Positions 25,178-34,559 of a stretch of DNA of 64,000 bases are shown here, one piece after another (the stretch's first letter is position 1; the number at the start of each line of letters is the position of its first letter). The DNA is from Amycolatopsis sp. 195334CR. Lineage in GTDB: Bacteria; Actinomycetota; Actinomycetes; Mycobacteriales; Pseudonocardiaceae. The stretch is taken from positions 744,001 through 808,000 of the forward strand of contig NZ_JAFJMJ010000002.1 in NCBI RefSeq assembly GCF_017309385.1, read 5' to 3'. A program made the translations under genes and the position numbers. The notes below the pieces were generated by a model. The model was not told where the DNA came from and made no database searches. It was given only the letters and a program-made list of their open reading frames with translations.

Positions 25178-25906
25178 CTACGCCCGCGTGCCCGGCCCGC
25201 CGGTGGCGTCCGGGGCCGGTGGGTCGGGGCGCTCGTGGATGGTGAGCAGCAGGTGGTCGAACTGGGTGCGCTGCTGGAGCGGGCCGCCGCCGAGCGTGCT
25301 CAGCGCGTGGGTGAGCTTGGCGGCCAGGTCCCGGAGCTTGCTGTTGGTTTCCTGGGAGCGCCACTTCAGCACGGCGAAGGCGTGTTCGGCGGTGAGGCCG
25401 TAGACGAGCATGAGCGCGCCCTTCGCCTGTTCGATCACGGCCCGGGATTCGAAGAAGCCGGGCAGGGCCTCGTCGAAGATCTGCTGGCGCTGCTCGGCCA
25501 GGTCGGGGCCGAGGTCGATGTAGTAGCCGTCGGTGCCGACGACGGCGCCGGTGTCGTCGAAGAGCCGGTCGGCGACCACGAGCACGTGGTGCTCGATCCC
25601 TTGGGTGTCGAGGATGCGGTGGCGGCTGCAGAACGCGGTGCCGTCGCGCACGGCCGCGGCCAGGGTGCCGGCGACGGCGGCCCGGTCGTCCGGGTGCTTG
25701 TGCGAGAGCAGCAACTCGGTGGTGGGGTGCACGGTTCCCGGCTCGTAGCCGTGCAGCAGGGCGACCTCGTCGGACCATTCCCAGCGCTGGTCGGCGAAGT
25801 GGAACTGGAAGCGGCCGATGGTGTGCGGGCGACCGGCCACCACCCGGCCGAGCGCGGGCGGCGGGACGTCGAGGACGGGTTCCGAGGTATCGGTCACGAG
25901 TGCCAT
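25178..25906 (-). CDS. PAS-ANTAR RNA-binding antiterminator
   Basis: The 242-residue regulator has an N-terminal PAS sensor (about 25-130: FQFHFADQRWEWSDEVALLHGYEPG ... YYIDLGPDLAEQRQQIFDE) and a C-terminal ANTAR domain (about 150-205, RAVIEQAKGALMLVYGLTAEHAFAVLKWRSQETN). ANTAR proteins bind paired hairpins in nascent RNA and prevent termination. No nearby two-hairpin target was noticed. ATG 25906 is used because the longer frame runs into the divergent dehydrogenase gene. It ends 10 bases from the merR start. Confidence 0.9.
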   Translation of the reverse strand: MALVTDTSEPVLDVPPPALGRVVAGRPHTIGRFQFHFADQRWEWSDEVALLHGYEPGTVHPTTELLLSHKHPDDRAAVAGTLAAAVRDGTAFCSRHRILDTQGIEHHVLVVADRLFDDTGAVVGTDGYYIDLGPDLAEQRQQIFDEALPGFFESRAVIEQAKGALMLVYGLTAEHAFAVLKWRSQETNSKLRDLAAKLTHALSTLGGGPLQQRTQFDHLLLTIHERPDPPAPDATGGPGTRA

Positions 25907-25977
25907 TCTGCCCAGCCGCGACGGCGGCATGATAGGTCGTGCAGTTCCCCGCCGTCCTGACGAAGGGTTCGACGACC

Positions 25978-27009
25978 ATGGCCGCACTGCCCGCTCCGCG
26001 CACGCCGGATCCGATGGACGCACCGGTGATGCGGTGGGGAATCCTCGCGCCGGGTGGGATCGCGCGGTTGTTCTGCACCGCGCTGCGACAGGGGACGCGA
26101 CAGGAGATCGTCGCCGTCGGTTCCCGGAGCTTGGACCGGGCGAAGGCCTTCGCCGACGAGTTCGGTGCCGCCTCGGCGTACGGCTCCTACGCGGAGCTGG
26201 TGAACGATCCGCAGGTCGACATCGTCTACGTGGCGTCGCCGCATTCGGAGCACCACCAGCAGGCCCGCCTCGCGCTGGAGGCGGGCAAGCCGGTGCTGGT
26301 GGAGAAGGCGTTCACCCGCAACGCGGCCGAAGCCGAGGACCTGGTCGAGCTGGCCAAGGCGAAGAAGCTGCTGCTGGTGGAGGCGATGTGGGCCCGGTTC
26401 CTGCCGCACTACGACGTGGTCGGGCAGGCGCTGGCGGACGGGTTGATCGGTGAGGTGACCACGGTTTTCGCCGACCACGGCCAGCCGCTGTACCCCGACG
26501 GGCCGGCGCGGCTGGCGAGCCCGGAACTGGCCGGTGGTGCCCTGCTCGATCTCGGCGTCTACCCGGTGTCGTTCGCGGACTTCGTGCTGGGACCGTTCAC
26601 CTCGATCACGGCCGTCGGCGCGCTGACCGACCTCGGTGTCGACAGCCAGGAAGCCATCACCGTCACGAACGCCGCCGGCGCGCACGGGGTACTGCACGCC
26701 TCGATGCTGGGCACGACCCCCGGCACGGCGTCGATCTGCGGTACCGGCGGCCGGTTGGACCTCGGCGGTCCGTTCTACGGCCCGACCTGGGTGCGGCTGC
26801 ACGACCGGAACGGCGGGCTGGTCGACGAACACGTGCAGGTGGCGGGCGCGGGACACGCGGGCCTGCGGTACCAGGCCGCCGAGGCGGCGCGCTGCCTCGC
26901 CGCGGGGCGAACCGAGTCGGAGCTGTTCCCGCTCGACGCCACCGTCCGGGTGATGGCGGCGATGGACGAGATCCGCGCCCAACTCGGGGTTCGCTACCCG
27001 GGCGAATGA
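25978..27009 (+). CDS. Gfo/Idh/MocA-family dehydrogenase
   Basis: This 343-residue NAD(P)-dependent sugar- or polyol-type dehydrogenase has an N-terminal Rossmann domain (WGILAPGGIARLFCTAL, then EIVAVGSRSLDRAKAFADEFG) and EKAFTRNAAEAEDL with the conserved E-K. The C-terminal half is the alpha/beta substrate domain. It resembles trans-dihydrodiol-like dehydrogenases. ATG 25978 is chosen over the upstream GTG at 25939. It is divergent from the PAS-ANTAR gene. Confidence 0.9.
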   Translation: MAALPAPRTPDPMDAPVMRWGILAPGGIARLFCTALRQGTRQEIVAVGSRSLDRAKAFADEFGAASAYGSYAELVNDPQVDIVYVASPHSEHHQQARLALEAGKPVLVEKAFTRNAAEAEDLVELAKAKKLLLVEAMWARFLPHYDVVGQALADGLIGEVTTVFADHGQPLYPDGPARLASPELAGGALLDLGVYPVSFADFVLGPFTSITAVGALTDLGVDSQEAITVTNAAGAHGVLHASMLGTTPGTASICGTGGRLDLGGPFYGPTWVRLHDRNGGLVDEHVQVAGAGHAGLRYQAAEAARCLAAGRTESELFPLDATVRVMAAMDEIRAQLGVRYPGE

Positions 27010-27018
27010 GCCGCTCGG

Positions 27019-28425
27019 TCAGATCCCCTGGACGTCGGCCAGCAGGTTGTTGACGATCTGGAGGTTGGCTTCCTCGTTGGCGGCGGCGTTGTTCGCCACC
27101 CAGCGGAGGTCGTCGCCGTACAGCCGCAGCCGCTCCACGGCGGTGCGGTGCTTGGCGACGGCCTCCTGACCCAACTCGCGCACCCGGGTGGCGAACCGCT
27201 CCCGTGCCGCGGCGACCTCGGGGAAGACACTCGACGGGACGGCCCAGTCCGCGCTCGCCAGGGTGTCGACGGCCGTCTGGTACACGGTGCAGTTCCCGGT
27301 CAGGTCGGCGACCTTCGGGTCCAGCCAGCGGGTCACGCCGTCGTTGAGGTGCTGGGGAACGATCTCCCGGCGGGTGGGCGGCATGTCCTTGATCGACTCG
27401 TCGCGCTCGGGCGGGTCCGTCAGGTGGCCGTCGCGGATCGCGGCGATCCTGGTTTCCATGCTTTCGCGAATGCCGTCGATGTCCTGGGCGAAGCGCTGCA
27501 TCCGCGTCCGCACCGCGTCGTCGGCGGCCATCACGAAATCGGCCCAGCGGCCGGGATCCTGGACCTCCTGCGTGTCCGCGGGGACCGACCGCTTGCCGTA
27601 CTCGGTCAAGCCCGCCACCGCCGCGGCCAGCGTCAGGGACACCGCCTGCCCCCAGCCGGGGACGAGCTTTCCCGCGACGGCGCCCGCGCTCGCGATGGCC
27701 ACGACCTTCCAGACGAAGCCGGAAACGGAGGAACCGTCCGGGGCTTCGTGCTTCTTCTGGAAGCTGTCGACCAAGTGCTTGACGGCCTCGTCCAGCCCCC
27801 GGCGGAATTCGAGGTAGGACGCCCGGTAGGCGACCAGGCCTTCGGCCAGTGCCAGGAAAACGTTCTCGTTGCCGACCGCGAACCTGGCCCAGGACTTCTC
27901 CCAGTCGTGGGCCTTGTCGTTGCCCGGTTCGATCCAGCCCTTGCGCATCTCCATGAAGTCGGTGATCAGCGGGAGCAACATCTCGTACTCGGTGTCGCTG
28001 GTCCGGCCCGCCTGGCTGTCGATGGACGTCGCACCACTGCCCGAAACGAGGTAGCCATTGGTGAAACCGTTGTACGCCGGCTCGATAACGCCGGGTGAAC
28101 TGTCGGCGAGCACGAGGGGCGCGTTGTAGAGCGCCCGCGGGTCGATGCCGTCGAGAACCGAGGTGAGGGTCCAGGTTTCGAACGGGTGTGGTTCCGTCGT
28201 CTTGTCGGTGGTGCGCTTGTTCACCTCTTGTTCGCGGGAACCGCTGCGGGTGTCCTCGATCTGCCAGCGGCCGGGGCCCTGGTGTTCGTGCGGGTTGAGC
28301 AGGTATTCGTACCAGGCGCAGTATTCCGCCATGGTCAGCTTCAGTTGGTCGTTGCCGCTCTCGTCCTTCGTCCTGGCGGCGGGCGGGGCGTCGTGCTTCG
28401 GCGGGTATCCCGGCGGGGGAGCCAT
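27019..28425 (-). CDS. Large hypothetical protein, ESX-effector-like
   Basis: I do not recognise a family. The 468-residue product starts with a Pro/Lys-rich segment (PPPGYPPKHDAPPAA). The central part has a Gly/Ala-rich amphipathic hydrophobic stretch near residues 255-290 (AIASAGAVAGKLVPGWG), and the C-terminus has long charged helices. It has no signal peptide. Proteins with such layouts occur beside type VII secretion in actinomycetes, but no ESX genes or clear WXG motif are seen, so this is only a resemblance. ATG 28425 is chosen because a longer frame upstream overlaps the divergent SDR gene. GAAAGG precedes it. Confidence 0.65.
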   Translation of the reverse strand: MAPPPGYPPKHDAPPAARTKDESGNDQLKLTMAEYCAWYEYLLNPHEHQGPGRWQIEDTRSGSREQEVNKRTTDKTTEPHPFETWTLTSVLDGIDPRALYNAPLVLADSSPGVIEPAYNGFTNGYLVSGSGATSIDSQAGRTSDTEYEMLLPLITDFMEMRKGWIEPGNDKAHDWEKSWARFAVGNENVFLALAEGLVAYRASYLEFRRGLDEAVKHLVDSFQKKHEAPDGSSVSGFVWKVVAIASAGAVAGKLVPGWGQAVSLTLAAAVAGLTEYGKRSVPADTQEVQDPGRWADFVMAADDAVRTRMQRFAQDIDGIRESMETRIAAIRDGHLTDPPERDESIKDMPPTRREIVPQHLNDGVTRWLDPKVADLTGNCTVYQTAVDTLASADWAVPSSVFPEVAAARERFATRVRELGQEAVAKHRTAVERLRLYGDDLRWVANNAAANEEANLQIVNNLLADVQGI

Positions 28426-28573
28426 GGTCGTCAGCCTTTCGGGGGTCGCGGTGTCCTTGCCCGCCCCACTCTCAGCCGGGCGAGGTGCCGGCTCCAGGTC
28501 ATCCACCGGACATCGCTGGCCGTAGGTCGTCACCAGCGGAAAGGCCGCGCAGTGGCCGCCTAGACTGACGATC

Positions 28574-29467
<894 letters not shown>

Positions 29468-29579
29468 GCCCGGCAGGTTGGGCCATCCGTGTGACATATC
29501 GAGGTCAATCGTCACAGTGTCCTCGGAGAACGCTACCGTGAATTGCGCTGTTCAAATCTGGCGGGAGCGTGGAGGAATG

Positions 29580-29882
29580 ATGCGTAGATTCATCGCCTGC
29601 GTTGTGTCGGCCGCTTTCTTGACGGTCGGATTCGCGGGTACCGCATCCGCGGGACACACCACCGGCCCGGCGCCGGAGGCCGAGTACGGGCAATCCGCCC
29701 TCCTCAACGGATGGGCGACCTACTACGAGAACTACTTCTACACCTACGAAACCTGCCGTGCGCGCGGTCTCAGGGTCACTGGGAACTACAGCGGGAACGG
29801 CGAGATCCCCGGCACCACCAACTTCATGTGCTACGTGGAACTGGGCGACCAGAAATTCTCGATGGACTTGTACTGGTCCTGA
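29580..29882 (+). CDS. Small secreted protein
   Basis: The 100-residue product has a Sec signal peptide (about 1-24, ending ASA-G) and a mature chain of about 76 residues with two Cys (ETCRARG and FMCYVEL) that may form a disulphide. It is Tyr-rich (YYENYFYTYE). GGAGG at 29571-29575 favours ATG 29580 over 29577. It has no recognised family; such proteins may act in cell-surface or competition functions. Confidence 0.75.
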   Translation: MRRFIACVVSAAFLTVGFAGTASAGHTTGPAPEAEYGQSALLNGWATYYENYFYTYETCRARGLRVTGNYSGNGEIPGTTNFMCYVELGDQKFSMDLYWS

Positions 29883-29963
29883 AGACCCGCGTCCTGTCCG
29901 CCGAAGGGCACCCCTGGGCGGCGCCTGTTTGGCGGGTCCATGCTCGTCCGGCAAACTGGCCGG

Positions 29964-30164
29964 GTGGAAGACCGGACCGCGATCGACGAACACATCCTCG
30001 CCGCGAGGATCATCCCGGCACTCCAAGGCATCCGGGCCGAGTTGGGCTGCGGCCTCCGGGAGTCCCTCGAAGAGTTCCAGCGACGCTACGACCGGCTACG
30101 CACCGAACGGCCTGGCGACTTCACACTTCCATCCGAAGAATACGGGCGGAATTTCTACTCATGA
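29964..30164 (+). CDS. Small hypothetical protein, 66 residues
   Basis: A short helical protein (DEHILAARIIPALQGIRAELGCGLRE) starts at GTG 29964 (ATG 29940 is the alternative) and ends in ATGA with the following broken gene. It is unrecognised. It may be the small partner of a lost neighbouring gene, since a remnant follows directly. Confidence 0.5.
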   Translation: MEDRTAIDEHILAARIIPALQGIRAELGCGLRESLEEFQRRYDRLRTERPGDFTLPSEEYGRNFYS

Positions 30165-30543
30165 ACACCCCATTGGTTCAAGCAGGCTCCCGCCCAAGCA
30201 GATTCTGGCGGCGGAAGTTTCCCCGCTCGCCCGAGTTCTACCGCGACCGCGGGCTCGTCATCCGGAACAACGTTGCGCTGCTGCGCGCGGCCGCCGGCAA
30301 GACTCCGAACGACGAGGGCCTCCTCGCGCTCATCGGGGAGTTGTCCACGAAGAGCACGGAGTCGCGCGAAATGCGAGACCGCGTCGGACCGAAGCGATAC
30401 CGGCACCCGCTCGTCGGCGAGCTCGACTTCACCTACGAGAGCTTCGCCATGCCCGCTTACCCGGCCTGACCATGCTGGTCTACACCGTCGAACCGCATTT
30501 GCCGACCGCCGGGGCGCTGCAACTGCTCGGAAGCTGGACCGCC
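30161..30543 (+). pseudogene. MmyB-like transcription regulator, C-terminal remnant with frameshift
   Basis: The reading frame from ATG 30161 contains RDRGLVIRNNVALLRAA, LLALIGELST and KRYRHPLVGELDFTYESFAM, which match the C-terminal ligand domain of MmyB/XRE-type regulators. The frame stops at 30469, but LVYTVEPHLPTAGALQLLGSW continues the domain in another frame (30475-30543). The N-terminal helix-turn-helix is absent. This is a frameshifted, N-terminally truncated remnant. Confidence 0.75.
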
Positions 30544-30682
30544 CCCGGCCGCCGACCGCGAAGATTCATGCCTCAGATCACTGAACGATGTCGGGCACGG
30601 GTGGCCGTCACCGAGACGTCGGCCGGTCGAGCCCTGCCCGAGCGAGTTCTGTGCCGCGTGGGGTTCTGTTGACCGAGCAAAG

Positions 30683-30877
30683 TCAGCCCTGCGCGGCGAT
30701 CTCGTGGCTCACGCCACTGGGCCCGTCGTATTCGCGGTCCGGGAGGTTGCCGAGCAGTTCCAGGGTGCTGTCGTCGGCGCCGTTCGACCGCGCTGCGGCC
30801 ACCAGGTCGTCGCGGCTGGCCGGGTAATCCACCCCGGACAGGTGCTTCTGGATCTCGATGGGGTTCGCCTTGCTCAC
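30683..30877 (-). CDS. DUF2795 family protein
   Basis: The 64-residue protein starts at GTG 30877 with AGGAGG just upstream. It contains the DUF2795 motif IEIQKHLSGVDYPASRDDLVAAA and the C-terminal LLGNLPDREYDGPSGVS; the fold is a small helical protein of unknown function. A frameshifted second copy lies at 49387-49579, and its upstream region is also similar. Confidence 0.85.
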   Translation of the reverse strand: MSKANPIEIQKHLSGVDYPASRDDLVAAARSNGADDSTLELLGNLPDREYDGPSGVSHEIAAQG

Positions 30878-31151
30878 GGTTCCTCCTGTGGCTTCGACGG
30901 AGATGCCTTGCACGCTCGGCGGTACCCGTTGGCAACACCGGCAAACGCACCACCACAAGACTCGAGGTTGACTGCTCCGGAGTTGTCCGGGGGACCGTGG
31001 TGGCCCAGCCGCCGGTCGCGTGCTGGATCAGGTCGGTGAGGAGGTCGGCCAGTTCCTCCATGGTCGGTTGGTGCGGTCCCGGCACCAACCTGGAGATCAC
31101 CAACCAGCTCAAGGCCATCACCGCCCTGTCCGGCCGCCGCGTCGAGTTCGT

Positions 31152-31734
31152 CTACAGCGATCGCGGACTGCTGCAGGAGATGACCGATGGGGCGGGCACC
31201 TCGGCGAAGAAGATCATGCCTACGACCCTGGCTCGGGTGTAGAGCCGCGTGGTGGGTTGCCCGGTGGTGGAGTCGAGCGTGGGCTGGCGCTGCTGATCAA
31301 TGATCGATTCGTTCGCCCGGTAGAACTCCCCGACCCGTCGTAGCGATCCCTTACTGAAGGTGGAGACGCCGAATCCCTTCGTGAAGTAGGTGTCGAACGC
31401 CGGGACGCAGCCGAAGACACCGAGCATCACCTTGGTGACCAAGGTGTCGGATGCTTCGATCGGACGGAGCGCACGACGAACATCCAGCGCAGTTCGGTGA
31501 ACCAGGTCAATGCCGATCTATCCCGCAGCATTCCCCAACTGGCGAGATAGAACCCGAGCTGGAGGCAACTAGCCTCCATGCCGGTAGGCTCACCCCAGGC
31601 CGCGACCTCTGTCCGATGCAGCTGGAAGTGGTTGAAGCAGTAGTCGAACGACGTGTACCGCGCACTCGGGTCGCGATCGCGAAGGTACCTGCCGACAGTT
31701 GCTCGATGTCTACTTCGAATGCGCGCCGCGTCAT
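31152..31734 (-). pseudogene. Conserved hypothetical with frameshift and internal deletion
   Basis: Three coding pieces in different frames make one protein on the minus strand: MTRRAFEVDIEQLSAGTF (from 31734), then RYTSFDYCFNHFQ...SCLQLGFYLASWGML, then DTLVTKVMLGVFGCVPAFDT...TRARVVGMIFF. They fit a family of about 200 residues, but roughly 60 residues between ASWGML and DTLVTK are missing. It is a broken gene; the family's function is unknown. Confidence 0.7.
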
Positions 31735-32106
31735 CACTCTCCTGTCGCGCGTGGCGATCTGATTCGGCTGTATGGGCCCGAGACCGCCATCGAAACGGCG
31801 GTATAGGCCTTCGATCCGTGTGATCCGCGGCCACAGGTTCACGAAAATGCCCCGCGAATCCGCGGAAGTGTTCGAGGTTGCGACCTTTATGCGGGTGTCC
31901 ACCCCCGAGCCAGCTCGGTCGGCAACACGAGCAGTTCGGCCGGCAGGAGCGCCTGCCACAACGTGGGCTGCTCGTTTACTGGGCTGAGCACGATGGTCTC
32001 GATCCCTTCCAGCCCAAGGGGTCGAGGCCATCCTCTCGTTTACTGCCCCCGGCCAGCGGGATCGCCACGCCGCGACTTTTCAGGTCGAAGTAGCAAGGCG
32101 TGCTGT
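31735..32106. other. Intergenic DNA with no gene seen
   Basis: There is no supported open reading frame. A minus-strand stretch (TRIKVATSNTSADSRGIFVNLWPRITRIEG, roughly 31800-31890) has a coding-like composition but lies upstream of the broken gene above and may be its lost leader or another remnant. Confidence 0.4.
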
Positions 32107-32931
32107 TCAGAACCGGTAGTGGAGTATGCGTGTGCCTTGGCGGGACATGGCGGTGCTGCGGGCCATGAGGCGGGTGAGGGCACGCACGGGTTGCGGGAAC
32201 GCGGCCACTTCCGGGGTGCGAGTGAGCAGTTTCTCGGCGACGAGGGTGAGGCCGGCGTTCCAGTGTTCCGGCTCGTGAGGGTCATCGAAACCCTGAGCGG
32301 CGTCGAGACCGAGGGCCTTGATCGAGGGGTGGTACTTCATTGCCCAGGCGGCGAAGCGGGTGTAGCCGTTGAGCGCGAGTTCGCCGGTCGGGAGCCGGGT
32401 GGTCAGTTGGCGGATCATGGTCTGGAACGAGTCGCCGGGTAGGAAGGGCAGTATGCCTTCGGCCACGATCATGGCGGGTCGGTCGTCGGGCAGGGTCTGT
32501 GACCAGTCGGGCTCGGTGACATCTGTGGCGACTAGGTGTGACCGGTCCGGGAGGTACTGCCGGCGCAGGTCCGTGACCTCGGGAAAATCGACGTCGTACC
32601 AGTCGACGCCGACGGGTGGGCTGCAGCGGGCCAACCGGGTATCGAGGCCGCAGCCCAGGTCGACGACGACCGCGTCGGGGTGCGTGGCGATGAACTGGCG
32701 GATGACGTCGTCGAGTTTCCTGGCGCGGAGGGCGGTGCTGGCGACGAGGCTCGGCTTGAGTTTGAGCTTGGCGAAGTCGTAGCCGGTGTCCTCGGCGATC
32801 CGGTTCGCGACCGCTGCGGCAAGGGTGTCGCCGAGGATCGGGGTCGGTGCCTTGCTGTCCAGTGCTCGTGCGTACAGGGTGAGCAGCAGCGTCTCCTGGA
32901 CCGGGGAGAGGTCGAGTTGTTTGGATGGCAT
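32107..32931 (-). CDS. Class I SAM methyltransferase, LCMT family
   Basis: This 274-residue methyltransferase of the leucine carboxyl methyltransferase-like (PF04072) group contains VVVDLGCGLDTRLARC (motif I) and YDVDFPEVTDLRRQYL. The acceptor is unknown; relatives in polyketide and peptide clusters O-methylate small molecules. It lies 7 bases after the MarR-type gene, in a three-gene operon with the hydrolase. Confidence 0.88.
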   Translation of the reverse strand: MPSKQLDLSPVQETLLLTLYARALDSKAPTPILGDTLAAAVANRIAEDTGYDFAKLKLKPSLVASTALRARKLDDVIRQFIATHPDAVVVDLGCGLDTRLARCSPPVGVDWYDVDFPEVTDLRRQYLPDRSHLVATDVTEPDWSQTLPDDRPAMIVAEGILPFLPGDSFQTMIRQLTTRLPTGELALNGYTRFAAWAMKYHPSIKALGLDAAQGFDDPHEPEHWNAGLTLVAEKLLTRTPEVAAFPQPVRALTRLMARSTAMSRQGTRILHYRF

Positions 32932-32938
32932 GGGTTTC

Positions 32939-33385
32939 CTAGTGTTTCAGGGGGTTACGGACGGCGATGTCCCGCAACCAGGTCAGGGATTCCTGGGCCG
33001 CCTTGATGCGTCCGGCACCTTCGCGGCCCGTAAGGGCGAAGCCCTCCTCGGCGATGTCGCCGAAGGCGCTGAGGCTGTCGAGTTTGCGTTGGACGACCTT
33101 GTGCCAGGCGTCGTCCTCGATGCGGTAGTAGGCGGTGCGGTCGCCGGGGCGGCGGACCTTGCGCACCAGCCCGATGGTGGTGAGCAGACGCATGTTGGAG
33201 GTCAGCGACGCCCGGCTGGCCTGGATCGTGTCGGCGATCTCGCCGGCGGACTGCTCGGGTGGGTCGCAGATCATCAGCCAGCCGAGGACGCGACCGGTGA
33301 TCGGTGGGAGCCCCCACTCCTCCACGCAGAAGGTGGCCACCCGTTCCACCCACCGCATGAGCTGGTCCTGCTGCTCGTCGCCCAT
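32939..33385 (-). CDS. GbsR/MarR-type transcriptional regulator
   Basis: The 148-residue dimeric winged-helix protein (VLGWLMICDPPEQSAGEIADTIQASRASLTSNMRLL as the HTH, LVRKVRRPGDRTAYYRIE as the wing) belongs to the GbsR-like subgroup. ATG 33385 is chosen. It is the middle gene of a hydrolase-regulator-methyltransferase operon, and the 42-bp palindrome upstream of the hydrolase is its likely operator. Confidence 0.88.
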   Translation of the reverse strand: MGDEQQDQLMRWVERVATFCVEEWGLPPITGRVLGWLMICDPPEQSAGEIADTIQASRASLTSNMRLLTTIGLVRKVRRPGDRTAYYRIEDDAWHKVVQRKLDSLSAFGDIAEEGFALTGREGAGRIKAAQESLTWLRDIAVRNPLKH

Positions 33386-33408
33386 GGCGCCTCCCTGTTG
33401 TCCGCTGG

Positions 33409-34359
33409 TCACCGTTTCATAGCGGCGACCGACTCGCGGGTGGGCGTCGGGGTGGTGGTGGCCAGCCGGGTCCGGCGCAGGTACCGGTCGAACCACTCAA
33501 CGGCCAGGCCCATCGCTTCCTCCAGCCCAGGGCCGGTGTAGAGGCCGAGGACGTCGTAGGGCAGGACCTCCAGTCGCTTGGGCTCCCCGGCCCTGGCGAA
33601 GGCGGCCTGTGCTTCGTCGAGCATGTGGTACGGGTCGTGGCCACCGTTGGCGATCATCAACAGCGGGGTCGGCGCGAGCCGGTCGATGAGATTCTCCGGG
33701 GCGAAAGTGAGCAGATGCTCGGTGGAGTCGAGAGTCTTCTCGTTGCGGTATGTGGGATACAGCTCGGTGGACAGATCCTGGGCGCCCTTGGCGTTGTCGT
33801 GGTCCAGGTTCAGGTGCGGCACGCGGGCGCTCTGGCCGGTCTCGTAGCGGCGTTGCCAGTCCTCACCGAGCTGGTCGCGCAGTAAGTGCAGCCCGTTCCG
33901 GCCGAGCAGCCGTTCCAGGTAGCGCCATCCGTTCCACACGCTCGGGCTCTGCACGACGACACACTTGGCGCGCCGGTCGAGCACGGCGGCCTGGACAGCG
34001 ACGGAGCCGCCGATGCTGACGCCCCACAGACCGATGCGCTCTGGTTGGACCTCCGGTCGCGTCTGGAGGTAGGAGATCGCGCTGCGGAAGTCCTCCACCT
34101 GCCGCTCCGGGTAGTCCAACCCGCGCGGCTCGCCCTCGCTCGACCCGACGGTGCGGTAGTCGATGGCCAGCACGACGAAACCCGCCGCCACGAAGTAAGG
34201 AGCGAAGTAGGCCAGCGCCTCCTTCACCATCACGCCACTGTGTCCGAGTACCAGCGCGGGCGCGGGCGAGTCCTCGGACACTTCGTCCGGCACGTAGAGA
34301 TCGCCCGCGCAGCGGGTGCCCAGGCTGGTGAATGTTACGGGTTCTGGCTGCACAGTCAC
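33409..34359 (-). CDS. Alpha/beta hydrolase, BAAT/DLH-like
   Basis: The 316-residue alpha/beta hydrolase has the nucleophile elbow GVSIGG (about 115-120), an oxyanion stretch LVLGHSGVM, and a C-terminal LLMIANGGHDPY as the Asp loop. The usual His before LYTGPG is replaced by V-L in LPYDVLGLYTGPG, so the triad may be incomplete or the His lies elsewhere. Related proteins hydrolyse esters or lactones. The start is uncertain: GAAGGA at 34367-34372 favours GTG 34359; ATG 34365 and TTG 34377 are alternatives. It is the first gene of the operon behind the 42-bp palindrome. Confidence 0.85.
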   Translation of the reverse strand: MTVQPEPVTFTSLGTRCAGDLYVPDEVSEDSPAPALVLGHSGVMVKEALAYFAPYFVAAGFVVLAIDYRTVGSSEGEPRGLDYPERQVEDFRSAISYLQTRPEVQPERIGLWGVSIGGSVAVQAAVLDRRAKCVVVQSPSVWNGWRYLERLLGRNGLHLLRDQLGEDWQRRYETGQSARVPHLNLDHDNAKGAQDLSTELYPTYRNEKTLDSTEHLLTFAPENLIDRLAPTPLLMIANGGHDPYHMLDEAQAAFARAGEPKRLEVLPYDVLGLYTGPGLEEAMGLAVEWFDRYLRRTRLATTTPTPTRESVAAMKR

Positions 34360-34378
34360 GACCATCCTTCGGGACAAT

Positions 34379-34420
34379 AGTTGCTATACGTTTCAGTCAT
34401 GACTGAAATATATAGCAACT
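34379..34420. promoter_or_regulatory. 42-bp near-perfect palindrome
   Basis: The palindrome has outer arms AGTTGCTATA/TATAGCAACT and an inner perfect 18-mer TTTCAGTCATGACTGAAA, with only two mismatched positions per side. It is AT-rich in a GC-rich region and sits about 20 bases upstream of the hydrolase start, so it is probably the promoter-operator bound by the GbsR/MarR protein. Confidence 0.85.
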
Positions 34421-34559
34421 TCTCATCCTTGGCCAGATGCCACCGGCCGGACAGCGAAGACGAGTGGCCCGGACGGCTCCCGACCTCACCCTCCAGGTAG
34501 GTGACGGATGCCGACTGGCTCCATCTCGCCCCAGGTCTTCAACCGCACCTCGGGCGTAG

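Noticed and set aside
30997..31242. Plus-strand 81-codon frame (LEITNQLKAITALSGRR)
   Set aside because: The coding look is weak, it partly overlaps the minus-strand pseudogene, and no family was recognised.
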